Shown here in pieces: positions 41,068-50,600 of a stretch of 64,000 bases of DNA; position 1 is the first letter of the stretch; each line of letters begins with the position of its first letter. The stretch spans positions 27,966-91,965 of the forward strand of contig JABMLP010000043.1 of the NCBI GenBank assembly GCA_013176395.1, given 5' to 3'. Made by a program: the position numbers and the translations under genes. The notes under the pieces are model-generated. The model was not told where the DNA came from and did no database searches. It saw only the letters and a list, made by a program, of their open reading frames with translations. The stretch comes from Venturia oleaginea (Eukaryota; Ascomycota; Dothideomycetes; Venturiales; Venturiaceae).

Positions 41068-43956
41068 ATGATCTTTTTAAGTATCTTAATTTTAATAGTG
41101 GCAATTGCCCTTCCATCCATCAATCAAAATATAAGAAGTATCTTATATGTAAGAATATCTTCTATAATATTTATTTATGCCGGAGCATTAGCATTCAATG
41201 CTTTCTATATTCAGTCAATTGGATCAGGTATAGGTATATATAGTGGATTATTCCAAGTCACAACCATCTCTCAATGTTTAGACGTCTTAATTTTATTAAT
41301 AGGAAGTCTAATATTAATATCATGGCCATCTTTAAATATATCAAAGGTCAAAATAACAGAAAATTTACCATATGCAGGAGAATATTCATTAATTGTATTA
41401 TTTAGTACATTTGGAGCATCTTTATTAGTATCTTCAGCAGATTTAATTTCAATGTACTTAAGTATAGAATTACAGTCTTTTGGAGTATATATATTAACAA
41501 CTTTATATAGAGATTCAGAATCAGCAACTTCCGCAGGGTTAAAATATTTCTTATTAGGAAGTTTATCCTCATGTATAATCCTATTAGGAAGTGGATTAGT
41601 CTATACTTATACAGGATTAACAAATTTAGAAAGTATATATAATTTAATTAGTGTAAGTGAAAATACAGCCATATTACAAGGTTTAAGTTTAGGAATCGTA
41701 TTAATAATAGTGGGATATTTATTTAAAGTATCAGCAGCACCATTACATAATTGGGCACCTGCATTGTGTTCTGGGAAAACACATGAGTGGGTAAAACTAT
41801 CAAACTCCGGGGACACCCTAAAGCTTATGATACCAAGCTATAATCGAAATATTATAAGTGGCCAGAATAATTACCTGGGTATGGTAACAAGTCATAAGAT
41901 GAGTGAAAATGAAATGGGTTATCGCGGATCTAAGTCAGAAAACAAAGCTGTAAAAGAGCAACGAGTAGACGGTAGTTGGTTTTTAGCTCAAAAAGCTAGA
42001 AGCTTAAGGTATACTCTAATGGGCAGAGAAATCTGTTATCAAGTCAAAAACCCTTCTAAACAATTAAATATTAAAAATTTTTCTTTTTCTACTTTACCTA
42101 ACAACAGTGGAAACAATATTATAAACCCATGGTTTCTCACAGGATTCATAGACGCTGAAGGATGTTTTCAGATTTCAATTAGACAAGATAAAAAATATAA
42201 AACTAATTGAAGAATATCCCTTACTTTTCAAATAAAATTACATGTTAAAGATGTCGCCTTATTAAAGAAATTTAAAAATACTTTGGGTGTAGGTACTATT
42301 ACATTCCATACCAAGGATACAGCTAATTTTAATGTATATTCTATTAATGAATTACAAGTAATAATTGATCATTGTGTAAAATACCCATTAATCACACAAA
42401 AATATTCTGATTTTTTATTATTCAAACAAGCTTTTTAAATTATTAAAAGGGGGGATCATTTAACTGAAAAAGGTTTATTATAAATAGTAGGTTTAAAAAG
42501 CGCACTTAATTTAGGATTATCTTAGAAGTTAAGAGCAGCTTTCCTTAATTTTGTTCCTGTTTCTAGGCCAGCATTTAATTTTAATGGTATACCCGATCCT
42601 TTTTGGGTCGCAGGTTTCATTAGTGGTTATGGTTCTTTTTACTTAAGTATTAGATCTAAAATTTCTCCAACTAGCACTACCGGGAACATTTTAAGAAGTG
42701 TCTCTTTAATTTTTGGAGTTACTTTACATATCAGAGATAAAGAGGTAATCCAAGCTTTGGCTTCTTACTTTACTTTATTAAATGGTAAAGGTTTTGATAG
42801 CTTAACTGTAAAACCTTATACTATTTTTATTACAAAACACTCTGTAAGTCTTTACATAAGAAGATTTTCTGAAATTGTTAATGTAGTTATTCCCTTTTTT
42901 GATAAGCATCATATTCTTGGTGTAAAAAGTTTGGCCTTTGCCGATTTCAAAAAAGTAGCTTAAATTGTTCAAAATAAAGGGCATTTAACTAGTTCAGGGT
43001 TTTAATCTATTCAAAAAATAAATTCTTCTATTAATCTAAGAAGACCTTGAGGATCAGACATAGAGTAGAATTAAATTATTGGAAGTTTAGTATAAAAATT
43101 AAAAAAAAAAATTAATTGCAAGATAAATTTGATAGCCATGGATGTCTATGATGATAGTCCAACTATAGTAACCATATGGATAACAATTATGCCTAAAATA
43201 TCAATCTTAATCTTCTTATTAGAAATACAAAGTCAAATAGGTAATAGTTTAATAACAATCTTTTCATTATCATTGAAAACTTTATTGTTAATAAGTTCAT
43301 TATTGTCTTTATTAATAGGAACAATAGTAGGGTTAGCTCAATCAAGAATAAAAAGACTGTTAGCCTACAGTACTATTTCACATATAGGTTTCATATTATT
43401 AGCTTTAGCTATAAATACAGAACAATCAATAGATTCATTCTTATTTTATATTATCCAATATTCTATTACAAATTTAAACACATTTTTAATATTAATAGCA
43501 TTAGGTTATGTATTTAAAAATAACAGTCAATCTATTTTAGAATCATTCCAAGATATTAAATATATAACTGAACTTAAAGGTTTATTCTTTAATAATCCAT
43601 TATTAAGTTTAAGTTTAACTATTTGTTTATTTAGTATGGCAGGTGTACCACCTTTATTAGGTTTCTTTTCAAAACAATTTGTACTATATTCAGCAATGCA
43701 AAGTGAATATTACTTTATTGGAATCATAGCCATAATAGTAAGTGTTATAAGTGCTTCTTATTACCTAAAAATTATTAAAGTTTTACATTCTGAATCTAAA
43801 GAAATAGTAGAAGTAACAGAAAGTCAATCTACTTTAAGTTCACTTCATAGTTTCATGATATCAACTTTAACTTTATTTATTTTATTATTTATTTTAAAAC
43901 CTTCAATATTATTAAATAGTACACAATTACTAGCTTTATCTTTATTTTATTGTTAG
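41068..43956 (+). CDS. nad2: NADH dehydrogenase subunit 2, two exons
   Basis: Antiporter-like subunit of complex I. Exons 41068-41760 and 43141-43956 total 1509 nt, 502 residues. The junction restores [20 protein letters not shown]. Landmarks: [68 protein letters not shown] at 43954 is followed by a single T and then the nad3 ATG. Confidence 0.95.
41761..43069 (+). pseudogene. LAGLIDADG endonuclease relic, nad2-i1
   Basis: In frame with exon 1, with motif 1 [16 protein letters not shown] 42208 is read as Trp. TAA or TAG stops at about 42436, 42481, 42523, 42961 and 43003 interrupt the frame. Motif 2 is [12 protein letters not shown], with Tyr replacing the catalytic acidic residue. Downstream repeats of the fold ([16 protein letters not shown]) are still readable, so decay is recent. 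Confidence 0.88.
41761..43140 (+). mobile_element. nad2 intron 1, group I with decayed LAGLIDADG ORF
   Basis: Begins after ...TGGGCACCT and ends in AGCCATG. The 5' core AACTCCGGGGACACCCTAAAG (41802) and AGCAACGAGTAGACGGTAGT (41958) looks intact, so splicing can continue although the endonuclease is lost. Confidence 0.9.
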
Positions 43957-43957
43957 T

Positions 43958-44383
43958 ATGAATAATATTTTAATGTTATTTATTTTTGTTCCTATTTTAG
44001 CTGGAATTTTATTATTACTTAATTTTTTATTAGCACCTAAAAATGCTTATGAATCTAAAGTATCGGCTTATGAATGTGGTTTCTCACCTATTTATGGTCA
44101 AACTAGAAATGTTTTCCACATTAATTTTTTTTTAGTTGCTTTATTATTTTTAATCTTTGATTTAGAAGTATTATTACTTTATCCTTTAGCAGTTACATTG
44201 TACCAAGTAAGCATTTTCGGTTTCTCTGTAGTATTTGTATTCTTCATTGTTTTAACTATTGGTTTTGTACTTGAAATAGGTTCAGGTTCAATCTCTATTA
44301 GTAATAAAGAAGTCAAAAATTCAAATTACCCCCTACCTAATTATAATACTTACAAAAATAAAAGAGTACTTACGATCAAATAA
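43958..44383 (+). CDS. nad3: NADH dehydrogenase subunit 3
   Basis: A 141-residue complex I subunit with three helices. Conserved segments: SKVSAYECGFSPIYGQTRN, FHINFFLVALLFLIFDLEVL, FFIVLTIGFVLEIGSGSISI. The C-terminal 24 residues (from EVKNSN on) extend past the usual end and include a C-run (TACCCCCTACC). Another nad3 end lies at 45604, so the present tail is probably a replacement. Confidence 0.95.
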   Translation: MNNILMLFIFVPILAGILLLLNFLLAPKNAYESKVSAYECGFSPIYGQTRNVFHINFFLVALLFLIFDLEVLLLYPLAVTLYQVSIFGFSVVFVFFIVLTIGFVLEIGSGSISISNKEVKNSNYPLPNYNTYKNKRVLTIK

Positions 44384-44571
44384 CAAAAGTCTACTTTCAG
44401 TACTTCAGCTGTATATTCTACCCAACACTCTTAAAATTTAAAGGATATAACAACAAATTCTTATTGGGAGACAATTCATGAAAAAGATTTAGGACAAGAA
44501 ACAAACAATCCTCATATAATAGCTAGAAGACATATAACTAAAGGAGATCTCACAGATGCTACAATATTAAC

Positions 44572-45258
44572 TTGGTTCAATCTCAATTTGTACACACAAT
44601 AAATCAAGAAGAACTAGATAAACTAAGTTCTATCAAACCAGTATCAATTTTATTTTATGATCTAGGAGTTCAAACTAAAAATCACGAACAAGTAATAAGT
44701 AGTAATGCATATAATGCTAAAGTTAGAATAAAACTAAATGGTTACATTGGAGGAACTAATACAAGCATAGCAGGAGTTTATATTTGGACAAATCTTAAAA
44801 CGGGAGAACAAAATGTTGGAAGTTCTATCGATTTATATATAAGATTAAGATCGTATTTTAAACCTTCTATACTAAATTAAGGAAATAGACTTATTAATAA
44901 AAGTATGAAAACATTTGGAATGGATAATTTCAAATTAGATATTTATTTAATAGACACCACAGGCATGGAATACTCTCAAATTAGAGCTGTAACCCTTTGC
45001 TTATAACAATATTACATATTTAATTTAAACTCTTCCCTTAATTCGATAAAAGTTGCAGGATCCAATCCTATAGTAGAATTTACTAAAGAACACATTGCAA
45101 GTACTAGGAAAGCAAATAGTAAACCAGTTTTTATAAAGACAAAACTCTGCTTTATGAAGCAACTTCTGCTACAGAACTCATCAAATATACTAATATAAGC
45201 CATAGTACAGTAACTAATTCTCTTAAAAACCCTCAAAAAAAGTATTTTAAGTTTTAAA
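44572..45258 (+). pseudogene. GIY-YIG endonuclease relic after nad3
   Basis: GVYIWTNLKTGEQNVGSSID (44772-44834) is the nuclease hallmark with Tyr changed to Asn in the YIG part. TAA 44878 follows, then GNRLINKSMKTFGMDNFKLD, a stop at about 45004 replacing the Glu of the usual EQYYIF, and a NUMOD1-like end (ATSATELIKYTNISHSTVTN) in a shifted frame. A further C-terminal scrap lies at 45365-45550. There is no intron core. Confidence 0.8.
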
Positions 45259-45603
45259 TATTTAACATAAAAGCCCAACACCTGATATAAAAATCAAAAA
45301 AGTAGATGCTCAAACTTTAAAATAAATTATTAATAAATATAGTACCGTAGGTAAAAGAACTTAATTGAAGGTAAGTTTAACTCTTATTGATCATGCAAGT
45401 AATAATACCTACACTTTTCTAACAGTTCTATTTTTAATTGAAAAGGGGGTTAATATTTCTAATAAAACAATCTTAGAGTACAGAGATACTGGAAAAATAT
45501 ATAAAGATTGGTCTTTCTACACTAATAATAACGATTCAAAACAGGTTTAGTATCTTGCGTAGCTGTATAATTTATAAAACTATTATTTTTTAAAATAAGG
45601 TAT

Positions 45604-45765
45604 AATGATTTAATATTACTATTATTACCTATAGCTGTTACTTTATACCAAGTAAGTATATTTGGATTTTCAATAGTATTAATATTCTTTATTGTATTAA
45701 CTATAGGATTTCTTTTAGAAATAGGATAAGGTTCTATTAAACTGGTATCTAATTATAGTTAAAAT
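45604..45765 (+). pseudogene. Displaced 3' part of nad3
   Basis: Encodes LLLLPIAVTLYQVSIFGFSI, then FFIVLTIGFLLEIG, a TAA in place of Ser (TCA), and GSI. It parallels nad3 43170-44300 equivalents in the active gene (44180-44300). It is the presumed original end. Confidence 0.85.
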
Positions 45766-45779
45766 TTATCTAAAGATAA

Positions 45780-46390
45780 AAATTTATAATTTTTTAATCC
45801 CTCCTTTTTACTAAAGCATAAAATTAATTTTTCTTCTCATTTTAAATTATTAGATTTATAAATTTAATCAATTAAATTATTTTTATACAGTATCCTAATA
45901 TCTCCTTAAATTTTATTAAAACATAAAAGTTCTTTAAATTCAACTATATTAGGATAACCTTAATTATACCTAACAAGTTTTACTATTTCATAAGTTTTAT
46001 TAAAATATACTGGTTTATCAATATATAGTATGAAGTTAGGTTTATGACTAATACCATTACTTAAATAAATATTTTTATTTTTATGGTTTACAATAATACT
46101 TTTACGTATAATCATACTAATAGCATAATCTAGTTTATTTACATCTAAAAGACCTATTTTTTTTAACAATATGGTACATAATTTATGTTTGTTCCAAAAT
46201 GATCGTGTTTTATAATAATATTCAATTTTATCAATGATATAATCAGTATATTTTACTTGATAATAAGTTTTTATTTTTAAGGTATACAACCTGATATTTT
46301 ATTAAAAATTTTAATAGGAGTAGTAAATTTTAGTATGATTAAAATTTTCTTTTATAACATAAATTATATTTTTAATTAAAAGAGTCATAA
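45780..46390 (-). CDS. Hypothetical minus-strand ORF (45960-46289) in an otherwise empty spacer
   Basis: The frame 46289 down to 45960 encodes 109 residues (MYTLKIKTYYQVKYTDYIID...) rich in Lys, Ile, Asn and Tyr. I do not recognise it. It is unusually long for such AT-rich DNA and does not shadow a + strand gene, but no homologue or start signal is visible. It could be a remnant of a foreign element. Confidence 0.3.
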
Positions 46391-46394
46391 ATGA

Positions 46395-46466
46395 ACGAGT
46401 ATAGTTAAGTTGGTATAACTTCTACCTTCCAAGTAGTTATCATCAGTTCGAATCTGATTACTCGTA
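46395..46466 (+). tRNA. trnG: tRNA-Gly(UCC)
   Basis: Acceptor ACGAGTA/TACTCGT, stem CTAC/GTAG around loop CTTCCAA, T-stem ATCAG/CTGAT. Confidence 0.9.
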
Positions 46467-46570
46467 TATATATTATAACCCAATCTTATCTATAAGTAAT
46501 TATAAATAAAATTTTTATTAAATTCTTGTTAATATTAAAAACATTTTATTTTAATTAAATAAATAATAAA

Positions 46571-46644
46571 CAAGAGCGAGGTGACTCGAACACCTACCGA
46601 TGATTTTGGAGATCGTCATACTAACCAATTGATACTACGCTCTT
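46571..46644 (-). tRNA. trnW: tRNA-Trp(CCA), minus strand
   Basis: On the complement: acceptor AAGAGCG/CGCTCTT, T-arm AGGTG-TTCGAGT-CACCT, and loop CTCCAAA giving CCA, which reads UGG. The anticodon stem has one C-A mismatch. This is the only clear gene on the minus strand in the window. Confidence 0.87.
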
Positions 46645-46709
46645 TAAAATAAAGATAATTATATTAATAAATATAAAGGATATAATATTCTTTTATAACT
46701 TAAAAATAA

Positions 46710-46782
46710 GGGCCCTTAGCTTAATAGGTAGAGTACCTAATTGTCGATTAGGGTGGTCCCAGTTCGAATCTGGAAGGGCTCG
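46710..46782 (+). tRNA. trnD: tRNA-Asp(GUC)
   Basis: Acceptor GGGCCCT/AGGGCTC, perfect anticodon stem CCTAA/TTAGG around TTGTCGA, and a normal T-arm. Confidence 0.92.
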
Positions 46783-46796
46783 TGAAATTTACGCAC

Positions 46797-46862
46797 TAAA
46801 AGAGTATGTATATTTTAAATATCATACCTTAGACACTATCAAAGAAAAATATATTATTAAAT
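46797..46862 (+). promoter_or_regulatory. atp9 leader, copied in front of the rnl-i6 endonuclease
   Basis: TAAAAGAGTATGTA ... TTAGACACTATCAAA precedes the atp9 ATG at 46863 and matches 8786-8849 in rnl intron 6. It probably contains the atp9 translation signals. Confidence 0.75.
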
Positions 46863-47084
46863 ATGTTAGCCGCAGCAAAATACATTGGTGCAGGATTAGC
46901 CTGCTCTGGATTAATTGGAGCTGGAGCTGGAATTGGATTAATTTTCTCAGCTTTAATTGCTTCAACAGCTAGAAACCCTCAAATCAGAGGACAATTATTT
47001 GGGTACGCAATCTTAGGATTCGCTTTAGCAGAAGCAACAGGATTATTCTCATTAATGATTGCATTCTTATTATTATACTCATAA
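46863..47084 (+). CDS. atp9: ATP synthase subunit 9 (c ring)
   Basis: A 73-residue proteolipid forming the rotating c ring of complex V. It has the glycine-rich first helix ([20 protein letters not shown]), the polar loop RNPQIRGQ, and the second helix with the proton-carrying Glu in [10 protein letters not shown]. Length is exactly as expected. Confidence 0.97.
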   Translation: MLAAAKYIGAGLACSGLIGAGAGIGLIFSALIASTARNPQIRGQLFGYAILGFALAEATGLFSLMIAFLLLYS

Positions 47085-47197
47085 TAAAAAAATTTTTTAG
47101 AGATATAACAAAATAAGTTATATTTCCCCTTAAAATAAAAATTTTAAATAATAAAAATGGTATAATTAAAATTTTATTTAACAAAGGAAATTAAAAG

Positions 47198-47272
47198 AGA
47201 GTTATGTTTACAGTTGGTCCCTGTAGTAAATTTGCAAAATTTATAGTAAGGTTCGATTCCTTCTTAACTCTA
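47198..47272 (+). tRNA. trnC: tRNA-Cys(GCA)
   Basis: Acceptor AGAGTTA/TAACTCT, D-stem ACAG/CTGT, and stem TAAAT/ATTTA around loop TTGCAAA. It has a decayed copy at 10381. Confidence 0.88.
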
Positions 47273-47284
47273 GTATAAAATAAA

Positions 47285-47353
47285 TTCTCTTAGTTTAATG
47301 GCAGAACATCATTCTTCTAAAATGTCAATTTTGGTTCGATTCCAAAAGAGAAT
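47285..47353 (+). tRNA. trnR: tRNA-Arg(UCU)
   Basis: Perfect acceptor TTCTCTT/AAGAGAA and loop CTTCTAA; reads AGA and AGG. It has a decayed copy at 10464. Confidence 0.88.
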
Positions 47354-47385
47354 GAAGATAAATGACTCCAAAAAAAACTAAATTG

Positions 47386-47404
47386 TTACAGTGTAAAAAA
47401 AAAT
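47386..47404 (+). promoter_or_regulatory. Leader motif TTACAGTGTAAAAAAAA upstream of nad1
   Basis: Second copy of the motif seen before cox3 and cob. Confidence 0.4.
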
Positions 47405-47622
47405 TAAAAAAAAAAATAAAACTCAATTAAAATTAAATAATTAAGAATAATAATAATAAATAATAAACTAATAACTTTGATAAGTAAGAGCCAACAAGAA
47501 TATAATTAAATATTTTTACTGGACATATTCGTATCATTTTAAATTAAAAATATTCTTCTAAAAAAAGTAATATTCTAAAATGATCATTTAAAATAAATAA
47601 AAAAAAAATAAAAAAAAAAACT

Positions 47623-50600
47623 ATGATTCAATACGATTTATTATTACAAATAGCTAATATAATCATCAATTTAATAGATGTTTTATTAGTTTTATTACCT
47701 ATATTACTTGCAGTAGCTTTTATGACTATCATAGAAAGAAAACAATTAGCTGCACATCAAAGAAGAGTAGGACCTGTTAAGTGTTTTGGGAAAACACTAT
47801 TATGGGTAAAACTATCAAACTCCGGGGACACCCTAAAGCTTATGATACCAAGCTATCTTCGAAAGATTATAAGTGGCTGGATTAATTACCCAGGTATGGT
47901 AACAAGTCATAAGATGAATGAAAATGAAATGGGCTATCGCGGATCTAAGTCAGCCAACAAAGCTGTAAAAGAGCAACGAGTAGACGGTAGTTGGTGCAAA
48001 AAACCATTGCACTTAAGGTATACTCTAATGGGTTTCAAAAGAAATTATCAAGTCAAAATCCTTTCTAAACAATTAAATATTAAAAATTATTCTACTTTAA
48101 GTCAAACCGGTTTCAATAATAAACTAAACCCATGGTTTGTAACAGGTTTTACAGATGCTGAAGGGTGTTTCATAATCTTAATTTTAAAGGACCCCAAAAA
48201 TAAAACTAATTGAACAGTTAAAACAAGATTTTCAATTGGTCTTCATAAAAAAGACACACTAATATTAGAATTAATTAAATCTCATTTTGGAGGTATAGGA
48301 ACCATATCTCCCCAAAATAAAGAAAGTGTTCAATATAGAGTAGGTTCTTTAAAGGATTTAAATGATAAAATAATACCTCATTTTGATAAGTATCCTTTAA
48401 TTTCTAACAAAAAAGCGGACTTTATTTTATTTAAAAAAATAATAAACTTAATTAATCATAAAGAACATTTGACATTAGAAGGTTTACAAAAAATACTGGC
48501 AATTAAAGGGTCTTTAAATTTAGGCTTATCTGATGAAATAAAAATAAATTTTCCTAATATTAGAACTATAGAAAGACCTTTAGTCGCGCTACCAAAAATA
48601 ATTGACCCTAATTGGATCTCAGGATTTACTAGCGGAGATGGATGTTTTCATGTTAGATTTAAAAAATCAACAAAATCTAAGTTAGGTGTTCAAGTATCCT
48701 TATTATTTAAAATTACTCAACAGGAAAGAGATAAAGAGTTAATGAAAAGTTTTATAGATTACTTTAATTGTGGCTCTATAAGCAAAAATTCTACTTGGAT
48801 AGACTACACTGTTGTTAAACAAGAAGATCTGGACCTTAAAGTAATTCCCTTTTTTGATAAATATAAAATAGTTGGTGTAAAACTTCAAGATTACATAGAT
48901 TTCAAAAAAGTAGCAGAGTTAATTAGAACTAAGGATCACTTAACTACATCAGGACTAAAAAAAATTAAGGAAATTAAAGAAGGTATGAATAAAGGAAGAT
49001 AATTAGATATTTATTTGTAAGATAAATTTGACAACCATGAATACAGTAGGTTATAAAAAAATAAATAAGAATAAAGATTATTTTCTGCCTAGGTCTAGTA
49101 AGATATTAAAAAGATCATATCATAATTTTTCTGATTGCTATAAAAATATTATTAAAGATTTATATCAAAATAGGGTAGCACCTGTTAAATTATTTAATTC
49201 AAAGGTTCTTGACACTTGTTATAATTTAACTTCTATTGAAGAAATAAATTTATTTTTTAAAAATTTTAAAGATAAAGGAGGAATTTATTTATTTCAATAT
49301 AAAGGAGATCCAAATATTTATTATATAGGAAGAACTAAAAACTTTAATTCTAGATTTAATGTTCATTTAAAAACTAAACTTAAAGATAAGTTCCACTTAT
49401 TTGCTAATTTAGTAGGTTGGGATCAATTTAATTTTTCTATAGTTGAAATTTGTGATATTAATAATCAACAAGAAAGAGAAAATTTTTACTTACAAAATTA
49501 TTTACCTCTATTAAATACTGTGTTTAAGAGTAATTTTAGTGAATCTCAAATATATGAAACTTTATATAGTAAATTAAAGGCTAAACAAGGTAACTTAGAA
49601 TTTAAAAATAAACATGAAGGTATTCCAATATTTGTATATAATTGTAATAATCTAATAAGTACAAATTTTCTTAAGTACAATAGTATTAATACTCTGAGTA
49701 AAGATATTAATGTTGCTAGAGATACCATCAAAAAATATCTAAATACTCATGTGTCTTATAACAATTGCTTATTTTATACTTATGTTATAAATGATTTTAA
49801 TTTAATTATTGGTTTAATAAGTGAAGCTAAAAAAGAATTAGTTTTAAACCCAAATAAACCTGCAAAAGTATGAGTTTATAATGTAAAGGGTGAACATTTT
49901 CAATTTGAGTCCAAAGAAGCTGCAGCTAGATTTTTAAATGTTACAAGCTTAATTATAAGAAACCACATAGATAAGTGGATAATAGGAGGAATTAACGGTT
50001 TTTATTTATTTAGTAAAGAATTAAATTTTATTGAAAAAGAAAAACTTATTAAAGTGTCTAGTTTAAGAAAATTTAGAAATGTTGAGGTATGGGTATATGA
50101 TGCTAATAATTTAGAGTTAATTATTGGAATCTTTAAAAGTATGCAGAAAGCTGCAGACCATTTTAAAGTAGATTATAGAACTATTTTAAGACATTTAGAT
50201 ACCAATAAAGCTACTATCAAAAATAATAAAATAGTTTTATTATTTTCTAAAAAATTAACATTAGAAGAGATTAAAAACATTAAAGTAAAAAGTATCGAGA
50301 ATGAAACCATCAAATTATGGGTCTATAAAGAAATTAATTCTAAATTTATTTTGATAAATAATAATCAACCTACCTTTAATTCTAAATATATAGCGTCTAA
50401 AGAATTAAAAATTGATAACAAAACTATATCTAAGTATTTAGATACCAATAAATCTTACAAAGATCTATTTTTTTACAGTCAAAAACTTTAAATACAGTGC
50501 TGGCATAAAAATCTTTATTTTATCCGGAAATTGTGAGAAAATTTTCCTAAAGTAGCCTAAAGGGGAAGTGAACCTTCCTCTATAAATCGTCAAATTGCGG

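Noticed and set aside
42757..42963. Independent 68-residue gene
   Set aside because: It is part of the decayed LAGLIDADG frame of nad2-i1.
49028..49039. ATG 49036 or an upstream codon as start of the nad1-i2 GIY-YIG ORF
   Set aside because: These bases belong to the end of intron 1 and the ORF simply continues from the 12-nt exon frame.
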